A stretch of DNA of 64,000 nucleotides from Carposina sasakii. Lineage: Eukaryota; Arthropoda; Insecta; Lepidoptera; Carposinidae. Each line of letters begins with the position of its first letter. The stretch's first letter is position 1. The stretch spans positions 6,696,001 through 6,760,000 of the forward strand of contig CP053170.1 of the NCBI GenBank assembly GCA_014607495.2, in the 5' to 3' direction. A program made the translations under genes and the position numbers. Below are positions 31,161 to 42,454 of this stretch, in pieces. The notes under the pieces are model-generated. The model was not told the DNA's origin, made no database searches, and saw nothing but the letters and a program-made list of their open reading frames with translations.

Positions 31161-31617
31161 TCGGCGAGGTACTAGGCTGGCGGAGGCTAATGATGCTGAA
31201 AACTCTCCAGAAATATACTTCTTGGTATTTTTATAAAATATACGAGTTGTCAATTAGTGATGGTCGTTAAGTTGAATAACCGTTATTAACGTAACCTGCG
31301 GTTAGGAACGTTATGCGTAACGGTCGCTGGTTACATATAGCACTTTATCACGGTATTGTTGTGGATAATTTGCAAAAGATTTGCTCAAGCTGAGAATTTT
31401 GTTTAGCTTATTTTCGTAGATGAATGGCTGGTTGCCTTCTTTGACTTTAAAATAATATTATTATATCTCCCTTACAAGCAACAACAAGGGCAGATTTTGA
31501 TATTCCTTTTGATTAGAAATAAATTGTCCACGGGTATTCCCTAACCTAACGCAGCTTGCAAATTAATGTCAGGCATAAAATAATTTTTAACTTTTCATAA
31601 AATTTCCAAAATTATTA

Positions 31618-31855
31618 TACATACATACATACATATAATCACGCCTTTATCCCTTACGGGGTAGGCAGAGCACTAAGGGCCGATAGAACCACATTGTGCC
31701 ACTTCTGACCAATTATTAGGGTATAGTTGAGATGTACAAGTTCGGTTAGTAGTGACAGGTGGTCAACCCATCGCCTACAATACACCAGGACCCTCTTGTC
31801 CCTCTACTGGCTTGTACAGTATGCCCGGGAAGAGAAGCAGCTGTAGTATTATACA
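31618..31855 (+). mobile_element. Family P repeat
   Basis: (CATA)n, AATCACGCCTTTATCCCTTA, CGGGGTAGGCAGAGCACTAA, TAGTAGTGACAGGTGGTCAA and CCCGGGAAGAGAAGCAGCTG. Very close to the copies at 7203 and 54424. Confidence 0.8.
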
Positions 31856-31874
31856 TACGTACCTACATAATTAT

Positions 31875-32030
31875 ACATAAGGCTGTGTTCTCGAAATAGA
31901 GTAGCCAGAACTGCAGGATCGATCATAAAGGAGATCGCACAGTCACGTTTAACCTAGCGGGGACAGATATGAAATAATGATCACTGAGATGTTGCTACGT
32001 AGCTTGTCGCATGAGAGCAATTAATATAGT
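31875..32030 (-). mobile_element. Family Z repeat
   Basis: Reversed Z: GGCTGTGTTCTCGAAATAGA, GTAGCCAGAACTGCAGGATC, CACAGTCACGTTTAACCTAG and TAGCTTGTCGCATGAGAGCA. The 5' end is missing. Confidence 0.7.
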
Positions 32031-32394
32031 ACGAAAAAATGCGCTTTTTGTAAAACCAAAGTGACAGCTCGGCTTTTTCAAACGTACAAGAAATGTGTCT
32101 AGTATGTTATTATATTTAAGTTTTGCAGAATGTATGTGAGATAATTTCCAAAATAATTGAATATTAAATCAGGCTAGGTTCCTAGAATTTTGACAGCAAG
32201 CGCGAGCGTAACACAGCACGTTGATAAATAAAAAAACTGTTAAGTAATAGATAATAATTTCTATGTAAAAGTAAATAAACGTAGTTGTTATAATAGCTGT
32301 CTGTCGATGCATGACCACTTCAAATGAGTGAGAGTGAATTGAGGTGTTATGATTAGGCTATTTTAGGTAAAGGCTGGTGTACACTATCCACATA

Positions 32395-32640
32395 AAAATA
32401 CTAGCGTACGTCCACGAAACTTTAGAATTCCCGCTATTTCCCATTCCCGTGAGAATTTCAGAAAATGCTTACTTAAAAAACATAGGATTTCCATAAAAAC
32501 TTCCAAGCCCCGTTTTACCCCCTTAGGGGTAGAGTTTTGTAAGATTTTTAGCTGATGTCTACACCCTATAAGGAACCTATCTGCCGAATTTCAAGTTTGT
32601 AGGTGTTAAAGTTTCAGAGATATCGTAATTAATCAGGGCT
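32395..32640 (-). mobile_element. Helitron-like element, common Lepidopteran type
   Basis: ACTAGCGTACGTCCACGAAA is a reversed CTAG-type end. It is followed by CCCGTGAGAATTTCAGAAAA, CCCCGTTTTACCCCCTTAGG and TGCCGAATTTCAAGTTTGTA, interior sequence typical of short Helitrons in this order. The other end is not clear. Confidence 0.5.
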
Positions 32641-32647
32641 AGATTCA

Positions 32648-32910
32648 CTTTGCCCTACACCCTCTACTACCCTCGGATCTGATAACTCATAATTGCGACA
32701 ACAGGCACTTGCACTAACTACAATCGCCATGAGAAACCAGACCCGAGCACCTCTGCAAGACGATACATTGCGCCATCCGAAATCAAAACGATAAATAATC
32801 TAATTCGCCAACAACCGTGGCATCCTCAGGATTATAGAAATTAGTAAATTTGTAAACCACTAATTATTATGAACCTCTAAAACCCAACACATTACTTACA
32901 CAGAATTAAA
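32648..32910 (-). mobile_element. Family H repeat (copy 3)
   Basis: ACACCCTCTACTACCCTCGG, GATAACTCATAATTGCGACA, CCGAAATCAAAACG, GTGGCATCCTCAGGATTATA and AACCCAACACATTACTTACA. It matches copy 1 on both sides of the ribozyme-like motif. Confidence 0.7.
32795..32835 (-). ncRNA. Hammerhead-like motif (H copy 3, stem III lost)
   Basis: Minus strand: ATAATC, CTGAGGA, T, GCCA-CGGTTGT-TGGC, GAA, then TTAGATTAT. Stem I (ATAATC/GATTAT) and stem II are kept, but the ACATATG of stem III is deleted. Confidence 0.4.
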
Positions 32911-33499
32911 TAAGGGCTATTGATCTTAAAAAAGATGATGTTAATTTTAATTTCATTTCAAAGTATACTAGGTAGTGCTAAAGTAGCGGTAGGCTATATA
33001 TATTTCAAATCAAATAAATGTGTTTATTTGTGGATCATAGGTTAGGAACAGATGTTATACATAAAAAGGGTACCTCATGTGACTTTCTATGTCCCGCCCT
33101 AATATTCAAGCTAACAATATGGGTAATAGTTATTTAGTGCACAAAATCATATTCCATTATGAACAATGGAATAACGACTACAATATTCCCGCATGTGTGA
33201 GAAAAGCTATCAAATTATAAACTTGGCGTAAGTACCAGCATAACAAATATCCGCAATGGCGAAAATAGTTATCTTTTTAGGTTAATTAAGTTAAATTTAA
33301 ATTTTGTATAAGTGACCTCCTTTTTTGTTTTCCAATGCTGTTTGCATAAAAATACATCATTAATACGACCATACACCTGATAAAATAAAAAATATTGAAA
33401 AATCAACCAGTTTCGAGAAACAACTAAGGTAATTTTTAAACTCAAAAGTTATTATACCATTGAAGAATTTTTTAACGATGATACTAATATTTAATTTAT

Positions 33500-33625
33500 A
33501 ATTGCTCAGTGGTTAGAGCGGCTGGCACGGTTTGCAGTGGTCGTGGGTTCGATTACCACTCGGGTGAAGATTTTTTTCCATTTTCTTTATTAATAATTTT
33601 ATATTATAATTGCATTGTCTGTTAA
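33500..33625 (+). mobile_element. tRNA-derived SINE, family S1 (copy 2)
   Basis: A box GCTCAGTGGTTAGAGCGG, then CTGGCACGGTTTGCAGTGG, B box GGTTCGATTACC, then ACTCGGGTGAAGA and TCCATTTTCTTTATTAATAA. The first few head bases have decayed. Confidence 0.8.
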
Positions 33626-33629
33626 TCTT

Positions 33630-34480
33630 TAATTGAAACTTACTTATATATAATACACACATAGTCCAATATTCCATAACAAAATAAATGTTAATAAATA
33701 TAGAATAATAATAATAATAAATTAATAAGGCTAATATAATAGTTAGTTATTAATAAAATTGTATTGAATGAATAGAACGTGTATATAGATAGTAATGAAT
33801 ATTGCAATGCCCTTGCAGGGCGCTACATTAGATATGTTAAAACCTATGTATACCTGCTATTATGTAGCAAAGATACTTTGTACCCAATGTAGCACGCGAT
33901 AAAGAATTTGAATTTGAAGGGTGCTACCGATAATTTTTTGAGTTTCAATAAAATCTCCAGTTTTGGCTTAAGACTTTATTATTTCACGTGACAACGTGAA
34001 CCTAGACCACCTAGATCACTAACAGTACCATTAGAAATCGTAATGCAGATATGAAGTTAAAAAAAAACTAAACTGCGTACCACTTGTTTTTTTTTATTCA
34101 GGTTACCACGAAGGAAAGGCAAGGAAAACTATGTCCATACAGCCATGTTGTATTTGGTGGAATGATTTTTTAACTAAATTGGTGGATAATGAATAAAATC
34201 CTCGGAAAAAACCTCAAAACCGAGTATAAAATAACTTCATTTATTTAAATAAAAACACCGCGTAAAAATTTTAACCCAGTGTCACTCCCGTAATTAATGA
34301 AATGAAACCTCTCAAGCTCAATTGTGACAACCTTCTGGCGAAGTCGAGTTATTAGTCAAAATCAAAAAACTTAGGTACCAATTGTTACCTTTTTGATAGA
34401 GACATTAAAACTCGTGTACAACCAGCCTTATAACACACCCAACTTGAAAGCGAAACGCAACAAGTCAAATATTCACAAAA
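33630..34480. other. AT-rich DNA, no gene seen
   Basis: Includes an ATA-rich microsatellite at about 33703-33735. Nothing else could be supported. Confidence 0.4.
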
Positions 34481-34484
34481 AAGA

Positions 34485-34575
34485 GATCTTTTATAAAAGC
34501 TCGCGCCTATCCAAATAAATAAATTGGCTTGCGCTTAGTGAGTGTTTGATTTGATACACATGGTCGCGGTGAGTG
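34485..34575 (+). promoter_or_regulatory. Candidate TATA promoter with a very short first exon
   Basis: TATAAAAGCTCGCGCC at about 34492 is followed some 65 bp later by CACATGGTCGCG and a strong donor GTGAGTG. That would make a first exon ending in Met-Val-Ala. Tiny first coding exons occur in insect cuticle and other secreted-protein genes, but no matching downstream exon was found here, so this could be chance. Confidence 0.25.
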
Positions 34576-34859
34576 TGCAACTTTCTTTTAATAATGAGCT
34601 AGTGATGTACTGGAGATTTAGTTTTTGCACTGATCCATGTGCGGTAACAATTTATTCGCAAAATAATTGACTTTCATTTCTTTTCACCACAATAATTGTG
34701 GAGTGACCTATGAGGTTTGTTTTAGATATGATGATGTATTGATTCGTTTCCTGTTTCAAAAATATTAATGATGCTCATTAGTCGTTTGATTAACTGTTGA
34801 AATAGAGAGTTTATTAATTGTAGTGATATTTTAATAAGTGCACTTTTGGAATGCCACAT

Positions 34860-34960
34860 TTAAGGCTCGTCTCTGTATAGAACACTAGCTGTTGTCCGCG
34901 ACTTCGTCCGCGTGGACTACAGAATGTAGCCGTTGTCCTTCTCCGTACTTTAAACTATAA
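34860..34960 (-). mobile_element. Helitron-like end fragment
   Basis: ACTAGCTGTTGTCCGCGACT and TCGTCCGCGTGGACTACAGA are a reversed Q-like CTAG end; the interior soon fades. Confidence 0.45.
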
Positions 34961-35302
34961 TAATGCTAAATTTCAAGTACATTTGTTGAGTACATAAAGC
35001 TGTAACAATCGCTTTCGCATTTATAACATCAGTTGGGATTTTCAAAGGTGTATGTATATGAAATATTTTCTATTACCTTCATTATTTATTCATTTTCATT
35101 ATTTAATGAAAAGTTATATTGCATCGAAAAGCTAAAATAATGGCTAGAAATGTCAGTTACCTCCTTTTTGTTTAAATTTCCTTCCTCTTACTAATTTCGT
35201 ATGTACAGTACAATCATAATCATAACATAGTATAAAACAAAGTTGCTTCCCATTGTCTGTCAGTCCCTATGTATGCTTAGATCTTTTTAACTACATCATC
35301 AT

Positions 35303-35420
35303 TGACCCGGTGGCTTAGTGGTTAGCGCGGCTGGCACGGTTTGCAGTGGTCATGGGTTCGATTCCCACTCGGTTGAAGAATTTTTTCCATTTTCTTTTTT
35401 AATAATTTTATAATATATAA
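35303..35420 (+). mobile_element. tRNA-derived SINE, family S1 (copy 3)
   Basis: GACCCGGTGGCTTAGTGGTT, AGCGCGGCTGGCACGGTTTG, B box GGTTCGATTCCC, then AAGAATTTTTTCCATTTTCT. The expected anticodon stem does not pair. Confidence 0.85.
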
Positions 35421-35627
35421 TATCTTGACTAAGATAAATTTATAAAAACACTTCTCCATTAATATAATCCGTTAGGATATGGTTGATCGTTTCATCTTTA
35501 AACATTGTGCTGAGTAATTCATTTTTGTTTACCGAGATTTGGCTAGTGTATAGATATCGGGATGAAGAATAACGTTGCCAATATGTAATTTAGAAAAGAG
35601 ATGGTAAAATTCGTCATCCGAGTAATT

Positions 35628-35742
35628 GACCCGGTGGCTTAGTGGTTATAGCGGCTGGCACGGTTTGCAGTGGTCATGGGTTCGATTCCCACTCGGGTGA
35701 AGAATTTTTTCCATTTTATTTATTAATAATTTTATAATACAT
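35628..35742 (+). mobile_element. tRNA-derived SINE, family S1 (copy 4)
   Basis: Nearly identical to copy 3, 325 bp away in the same orientation, with one extra A in the D loop (GTTATAGCGG). It ends in TTATTAATAATTTTATAATA, then runs into a reversed V tail. Confidence 0.85.
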
Positions 35743-35743
35743 C

Positions 35744-35850
35744 ATCATCATCATCAGCCTATTGCAGTCCACTGCTGGACGTAGGCCTTCCCCAGGGCAC
35801 GCCATAAGACTGCCTTTTGTGATATTTTCCCATAGTCACCACGCTGGGCA
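35744..35850 (-). mobile_element. Family V repeat, 3' end
   Basis: (CATCAT)n then CAGCCTATTGCAGTCCACTG, CTGGACGTAGGCCTTCCCCA, GGGCACGCCATAAG and CACCACGCTGGGCAGG, the reverse of the V tail. Confidence 0.65.
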
Positions 35851-35854
35851 GGCT

Positions 35855-36625
35855 TTTTAACTACATACATATACGCAATGAATTTCAATGCAGTTTTTTT
35901 TTCAAATAGATTGAGTGATCATTTATCTTTACATTTTTAAAATAGTAAAGACTAAAATGATACAACAGCTGTTGTTTTCCTAACTTAAAAACTGTGTGTA
36001 CACATGGCCACCAACAATTGGTTATTGGACGGGGCGTTATTAAGACGAACAAGCGTCTATCACAATAACGATTGTTTTGACAGCGCATTATGTAGTGACA
36101 AGAGAAAGTAAACTTTAGTCGTTTTGTTACAAAATAACTGTTTGAATAACTTTCCTTTTCTTACATTACTATGATTGGGAGCTGGAGGTTTTTTGCGTAT
36201 AGTTTTAAGGATTGACAGCTATATAATTTTTTGATGGCTGTGTTATTAGAATTTCGCTAATCGCTATGTAGGAATGGAAGGGTAAAATAATTATTATTAT
36301 AATGGCTAGTTTGTTTGCAGACGGTTAGAAAAGTTTTTAATAAATACTTTCACATAGGTAACTAGGTACATATACTTGGATTCCGATTTGATTTGATTTT
36401 TTTTAGGTAAAACACGAACAATAAAATGTAATTATGCAAGTTCTTATGTATTTTTATTGTGTAGTAGAGTTGACTTCAAATTATTATGTCAATCATTTGA
36501 AAAATATCTAAACAATAAAGTACTTGTATTAAAATAATTTTTTTCACCTAAAAATACTTCAAGTTAGGAAAGTCGATATTTTTTTTGGCATATTCTGTAC
36601 ACATACCAACGACAATCAAATTTTT
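35855..36625. other. No recognisable feature
   Basis: AT-rich. The 67-codon minus frame 35885-36088 has no support. Confidence 0.4.
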
Positions 36626-36629
36626 TTTT

Positions 36630-36850
36630 TCACTACACAACACATTAACCTAGTCCCACACTAAGATCCCTAAGGTCTTGTGTCGTGGGTACTAAGCAAC
36701 GGTATATAAATACATAGATAAGTATAGAAACATCCATGACTCGGAAACAAACATTGATATTCATCATATCAATGTTTGCACCTACCGGGATTCGAACCCA
36801 GGACCTATGGCGCAGGCAGGGTCACTACTTACTAGACCAGTCGGCCGTCT
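36630..36850 (-). mobile_element. tRNA-derived SINE, family S3, complete head and body
   Basis: On the minus strand a B box GGTTCGAATCCC and CATAGGTCCT lie in the head, preceded by AGTAAGTAGTGACCCTGCCT. The body carries TGTTTCCGAGTCATGGATG, CCGTTGCTTAGTACCCACG and GACCTTAGGGATCTTAGTG. Both promoter boxes appear present. Confidence 0.8.
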
Positions 36851-36899
36851 TTAGGATTAAATGGAGTAATTAGGAGGTAAGTATATTAAAATATATAAA

Positions 36900-38030
36900 T
36901 ATGCACTCATTAAAAAACACAGTCTGGCAGTAATTAAAAGAATTACACTTACGCGGTCTTGCCCGCATCCTCATTGCGAAACTCGAAAAAAAAAACGATC
37001 CAGCCGCAGGAATTTTACCGTTACATCCTTTCACTAAAAACTCTCTCGGTGGACGAACTGGCTTCGAGGAAAAATTTAAAAAAAGTACTTTTAATAACTA
37101 TGGCGGGACAGACAATGAAGGGAACTAGGGACAATAATAAATAGCAGCAGACCGTGAAACGAACATTTTTAATATTATAGCGCGTTGCAGAATACGGCAT
37201 TTGTTACTGTTAGATGCAATATGGTTTTTACGGTTATAATAGTAAAGTTAGCGCCATTTTTACTGTAAAGTAATGCTTTCTTGAAAAAAAAACGACAATA
37301 TCACAATGATGATGGAGTTAATGAGTTATTGATCTCGTCCACTGAGCTAAGGCTGACAGAATTGGATTCTTGTATAACAATGAAAAATACAATTATAACA
37401 GAGTCTAAAAAGAGCTAATATGCACGAAGCCTTAAATTAGATTAACTATCAAATTTCGAAATTACTGAAGTATTTTTTGATAACTAGGTACGTGTTAAAG
37501 TTACGGTACTTAGGTCGCAAAAAAATAAAAAGTAAAAATACCAAATAAACACATTCGCGTATAAAATACTAAGCCTGTTACATCGAAAATATCCCTTGAT
37601 TAGTAAAGCTAGCTAGAGACAGAGATAAAAATAACTTGAACTCGAATCACCCGAGTAGGTACCTATAAATGTAACATCAATCAAGTGGTAAAAAGACCTA
37701 GAGTGTTCGACGCCTGTACCCGTAATGAAGCAAAATGTAAGGTAGAGTCTCGATTCAGGGTTCAGGGCTTTAAAAGATATTATATAAATAATATATACGG
37801 GTTTCGTGATTTTGAAATACCTAACATGTTGAAAACGTCTTCTTCTGTATGCCATATCAAACACTAAAGCATTGTGGGCTAATATAATTAAGCATAGATA
37901 TAAATATTATGTACCCATAATTCAGGTGCGCTGTAAAACGCGTCATGGTTTTGTTGCTCTTAACGTAAATTACCAATATGTAAGATTGTTTTTTTTTTTA
38001 ATAAAGAATTTATTTATTATTATTGATTTA
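36900..38030. other. Unassigned DNA with weak frames
   Basis: A 61-codon plus frame (36959-37144) and a 60-codon plus frame (37685-37867) look more protein-like than the AT-rich background, but neither has splice, start or family support. They may be decayed mobile genes. Confidence 0.3.
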
Positions 38031-38120
38031 GCACGCAAAACGTAATGTAGACTATTACAAACACTTACTTTCATACGTTATCTCTTACATACATCGTTGA
38101 ACCAAAGAAAATTAAGCGAT

Positions 38121-38340
38121 ACAAGGGCAGATCCAATCTAAAGTTATAGGGAAAAATGCAATAGCATACCAGAGATAGATAGGGGTATGCCATGTCAATG
38201 CATAGACGAGCCGACGTATTTCAATATTCAAGGCATCTACGTGATCGTCCAGCCAGACTTGGTCCGTGAATTCCTTGGTATACTCCGATCTGATTATGTT
38301 AACTCCAATACACTGCCAAGAATTTGCTGTGTCATTCTTT
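38121..38340 (-). other. Unidentified open frame without ATG, possible exon fragment
   Basis: The minus frame between a TAA near 38342 and a TAA near 38112 has about 70 codons of normal composition, with local text YTKEFTDQVWLDDHVDALNI and RLVYALTWHTP. There is no ATG start, so if real it is an internal or terminal exon or a mobile-gene fragment. A family was not recognised. Confidence 0.25.
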
Positions 38341-38426
38341 TATGGAAAATATAAATGAAAGATTCTCTATTAAACTTAAACAATGGGCAAAAAAAATTAT
38401 TTAATTAGAAATTTTTTGAAGTTATT

Positions 38427-39390
38427 AACCGACTTCAAAAAAGAGAGATTATCAATTCGTCTGTATGTTTTTTTACGTGTTACCTCAGAACTCTGTCATT
38501 TATGAACCGATTTCATTTTTTATAGTTGGTCATGGTATGCTTCCAAGTTGGTCCCGTATTCACCACATCAGGATCTGATGATGGGATCTCGGAGAAATCG
38601 AGGGCAATCCTCAAATATTGTAGGCACATGTAGTCTGTTTATATACTTTTACTGAGCGTTTTGATCACCTACATATAAAACATAAAATCTGATGATGGAA
38701 TCTCTGAGGAATCTAGGGATATCCTCAAATATTATAGGCACGAGTAGTCGGTTTTTATAGAGAATTTTGGTCAGCTACACATAATATAAAGGAAACGAGG
38801 GTCTGATGATGGAGCCGCCGAAAAACAGATAGTGGAACTTTTTGGTGATCTGAAGCTTTGAAGTTTGGGGTGATTTTTTAAAAATCTTGGTTCCACAAAA
38901 CCAATTCACACAAGAAGTTATACGATTTAATAATAAAAATAAGGCTCTGATGATAGAGCCAGATACCCATCTGGGATATTAAAACTTTTTAGGGTCTACT
39001 AGTAAAAAAACGTCTAATAAAAAAATTATGACTTCTTTTGATGGAGCCGACAAACAAATAGTACTCTTTAGGTCTACTTTAGTAAGCTCGAATTTTGGCT
39101 CATAGGGGAGGAAGTCGGTTTTTCGTTTTAAAAAAAATATTTTTATTTACTTTTCTACTTGTCTTAGAACTACCGTCATTTCTCGATTCTGTGGAAAGTT
39201 CGAAAATAAAATTACAAACTTTGTTTTTTAATTTACTTTTCGACTTCGCGACCTTAGAACTCCCGTTATTTTCAGTTAATGTGGAAATTCGGAGATAAGA
39301 GAGATATCCCGTCAAAATCGGTTGAGCCGTTTCAGAGATTAGCCGAAAAACACAGGTAGACCGTCCGAGAGACAGATAACAAATTGAAAA
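38427..39390 (+). mobile_element. AACCGACTTC repeat with tandem CTGATGATGGA units
   Basis: Opens TTAACCGACTTCAAAAAAGA, then ACCTCAGAACTCTGTCATTT and GAACCGATTTCATTTTTTAT. Units of about 110-140 bp follow, each with TCTGATGATGGR...GCC or TCT, CTCAAATATT and TAGGCAC or a decayed form. The later part has two copies of TTTTTAATTTAC / CTTTTC-CGACTT and AGAACTACCGT-type text, then AAAATCGGTTGAGCCGTTTC. This family is widespread in moths and butterflies. The 67-71-codon frames at 39095-39315 lie in the repeat. Confidence 0.6.
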
Positions 39391-39715
39391 AAATGTTATA
39401 CCGTTTCCCTAACAACACACAACAAAATTTGGGTTTTATATTTCTTAATCCATGAATAAACCAGCATCTCTTTAATTAAAAGTTTTTTTCTTCACTAAAA
39501 CTATCAAAGCGTGCTGAAGCTAATGATGCTGCGGACCAAGATAAACTGGTCCTCCAGCCTGATGTAAGGCACTCTATTGTTGTCAGTGCTGGGAAGACTT
39601 ATTCGCCAATACCCACAATAAACTGGAATGGAAATAAGTGGAATTTTTCATAGTATTGAGGAATAAGGAATAGGGTGCTCCTTTAAATGAATGATTTGTG
39701 TTAAAACATATTGTT

Positions 39716-40042
39716 CTATAGTGGACGCCCGCGACTCCGTCCGCGTGGACTGCAGAAAAAACAAAATGTAGAAATTTTCCCGGGATAAAAAGTAGCCTAT
39801 ATGTTAAGTGGGACCTGCCACAATATATTCCTGAAAACTGCATCGAAATCGGTTCAACCGTTTCTGACATTAGCGTGCACAAACGCACAGACAAACCGAC
39901 ACACAGACAAACAGACAAAATTTCCAAAAATCATTGTTTTGGGTACTATTGCGTTGATAAAGGTCTCCTATAATACTATTTCTTATATATCTTCCATGTA
40001 CAGACAGCGATCCGTTACATTTTTATTATATGTATAGATTTG
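39716..40042 (-). mobile_element. Q Helitron-like element, near full length
   Basis: In plus reading it begins CTATAGTGGACGCCCGCGAC and CCGTCCGCGTGGACTGCAGA, a reversed Helitron 3' end with T at the CTAG junction mutated. It runs through GTTAAGTGGGACCTGCCACA and TCGGTTCAACCGTTTCTGAC to GCGATCCGTTACATTTTTAT and ATGTATAGA. The reading frames over it are repeat. Confidence 0.75.
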
Positions 40043-40430
40043 TAATAGTTGGGCTATATGTGTTTCTGTGGATAATTATTTAACATACCTACATTATTAG
40101 TAAAGTTTAAGTTTTCAAAATTCTAAATGTGATAGATTTCCAAATTTAGGAAGGCGCCAATAGCTAGTAATAAAATAAAAATAGTGTAGTGGGATTGTCA
40201 TTTAATTAATTTACAAACGATTGCAGTAAATAAGTAACTTTAGTATAAAATAATAAGAAAAAAACATCAAAAGCCCAACAATACTGACTGCTATCTTGTT
40301 AATGGCATAAAAGATATACAATTGATTGTAAAGGGTAAAAGTGCCAATTCATATTTCCAATTCAATGCCTATTCAGGATAAGATCACACAATACAAACGA
40401 CAAATGCATAATGATGCATCTCTGATATTT
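40043..40430. other. No recognisable feature
   Basis: AT-rich spacer. Confidence 0.4.
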
Positions 40431-40434
40431 ATAT

Positions 40435-40660
40435 TGCGTGTATTACTGATGCGGGGCTTCACTACAATACGTCAGCTGCATCTCCTTTCGTATCGTAGAG
40501 TCGACTAAGGAACTCAGGGATGTTGTCTCAGGCGATCGGCTTTTTCAACAGGCCTTGCTTATGGTAAACTTGGATGTCGGATCTGTGTCGTGATCCTGCA
40601 ATTCTGTTTACCACATTATAGGAATTTGTGGGAATTATGCATATTATGTAATATACAGAT
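40435..40660 (+). mobile_element. Family Z repeat
   Basis: GATGCGGGGCTTCACTACAA, TCAGCTGCATCTCCTTTCGT, GTCTCAGGCGATCGGC and GTGATCCTGCAATTCTGTTT. It has lost part of the middle. Confidence 0.7.
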
Positions 40661-40664
40661 CAAA

Positions 40665-42160
40665 CTATACATAGTTTCATTAGATATATCTTTTACATGT
40701 GGTAAAATCTGACGTTATTCTATGTCTAAAATGACCATTTTATCAATTTTTGTATCACAGATTTATAGCAAAATGTCCATTCGGATCGGAAAACTGAAAT
40801 ACGTACGTCAATACTACTATAGAAATTATGCTAATAATATTTACTATGAAAATTACTTAGTGGGAAGAAATATTTTAAAAAATCCACAATCTGTAAATTT
40901 TCTTTCGGTCTCTCAAATTAGGTATAGAATTGGATTGTTAGTGTCCAATCTATCGAGACTTTGAGTATGAGGAGAGCCCTTCAAGAAATATCACTACCCG
41001 CTTTCCCTTTTAGATCCCTAGTGGTTCGGTGGTAGGCAAAGTGGGCAATCTAACGGCATTCTAGTAATTGGAACCTCCAATCTATTTAAAAGTGTTCCTG
41101 TGGTAATTTTCTTTTAGTTTGCCGACATTAAAAAGGATTAATCCGGCAAGGAACGTTTAATTTTATTGTTAGTTAGCGGTACTATAAGGATTCTCAAGTT
41201 TCACAAAGGAATTTTAATTATAATGCCGGCATTATCAAGCTTTTACCACCTCAGAAAAGAGAAACTAGCGACCAACCCTAGCTTCGCATGGGTGCAATGC
41301 TTATATATACATATAAATAAATCATGAATCACTCTATCTATTGAATAAACTGCATCAGAATCCGTTACGTAGTTTAAATATATAAGCATACATAGAGCAG
41401 ACAGCGGGAAGCACCTTTGCTTTATACCTACTATGTTATTATGAAGAACAAAAAATAATCTGCGATCAGCTGCGATCTATCATGATTTCTTTTCTAGAAC
41501 TCGCCTGTTAGATGTCACTAAATTGCACGTAGACCAAAATGTTTACGTTTATAATGTTGGTTAACCTGATAAAATCAACTTGTTTACCGCTAGGGACACT
41601 CACCATCTCATTGGGGTACTGGTGGCGGCGTAACCAGTCGCGACATCAACAAAATGTATGCGCTAACTACTTGATGACGTTAATATAGGTAAGTACATTT
41701 TATAAAAAGGGGACCGTAATTTTATTGTCTGGGAAATTCATCTTCTGGAAAATTCTACAAATCTTTATTGAAATACATAAGCGACTTACTTACTAGTACC
41801 CATTTACTATTAGTCCCGCTAATTCTGGTAAATATTAGAATTGAAACGCAGCAAAAACGTAATTCTTGTAGAAGCTCAATCCTTAAACATTATTTAATTT
41901 ACACTTCAGTAAATTAGGTATATATTAGCAAGCAGCGATCATCATTATGACAGAAAAGCTAAAAACAAATTTTAATGGTATTCTGAAATATATGCCTTTT
42001 AGTTCCCATTAATAATCCTTGCTTTGCACAGACCTTCGCTTTCGTTTTGTTCAAGCATGTTCGGCTTTATTTCAACTGTAAAAACCAAAATTATGGACTG
42101 GAATGGCGCCTTTCATATTGAAACATAGTCCGCAAATCATACTCGTACGCAGTCACCTGC
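40665..42160. other. No gene; one Helitron-like end
   Basis: AACTAGCGACCAACCCTAGC with TTCGCATGGGTGCAATGC at about 41263-41302 is a reversed Lep1-type Helitron end. The 80-codon frame 40722-40964 is unassigned. Confidence 0.4.
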
Positions 42161-42164
42161 CCGC

Positions 42165-42238
42165 CTGGCCAGCGCGGTAGCCTTGTGGCGTTCCCAAGGG
42201 AAGACGTCCAGCAGTGGACTGCAATAAGCCGATGTTTA
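42165..42238 (+). mobile_element. Family V, 3' fragment
   Basis: TGGCCAGCGCGGTAGCCTTG, TGGCGTTCCCAAGGGAAGAC and GTCCAGCAGTGGACTGCAAT. Confidence 0.6.
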
Positions 42239-42454
42239 TGGGCTCGTATCGTCTCAGTTGTTGCCATCTGCAGGTATCCCAGTGAGTTAAAATGTTCCTA
42301 AGTTGGTATGTTATTGTTACCGCAATAGGTATGGTAATAGGCCAGTACGGACCGTTAGCTTTAGTTAAATTCTCGGTATTCACGGAAATTCTAGTATAGA
42401 CATGTTTATTTTTATGTTAATCTAAAGTTAGGTTAAATAATGATTTCTAAACAT

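Noticed and set aside
39095..39315. Overlapping 67- and 71-codon frames on both strands
   Set aside because: They lie in the tandem part of the AACCGACTTC repeat.
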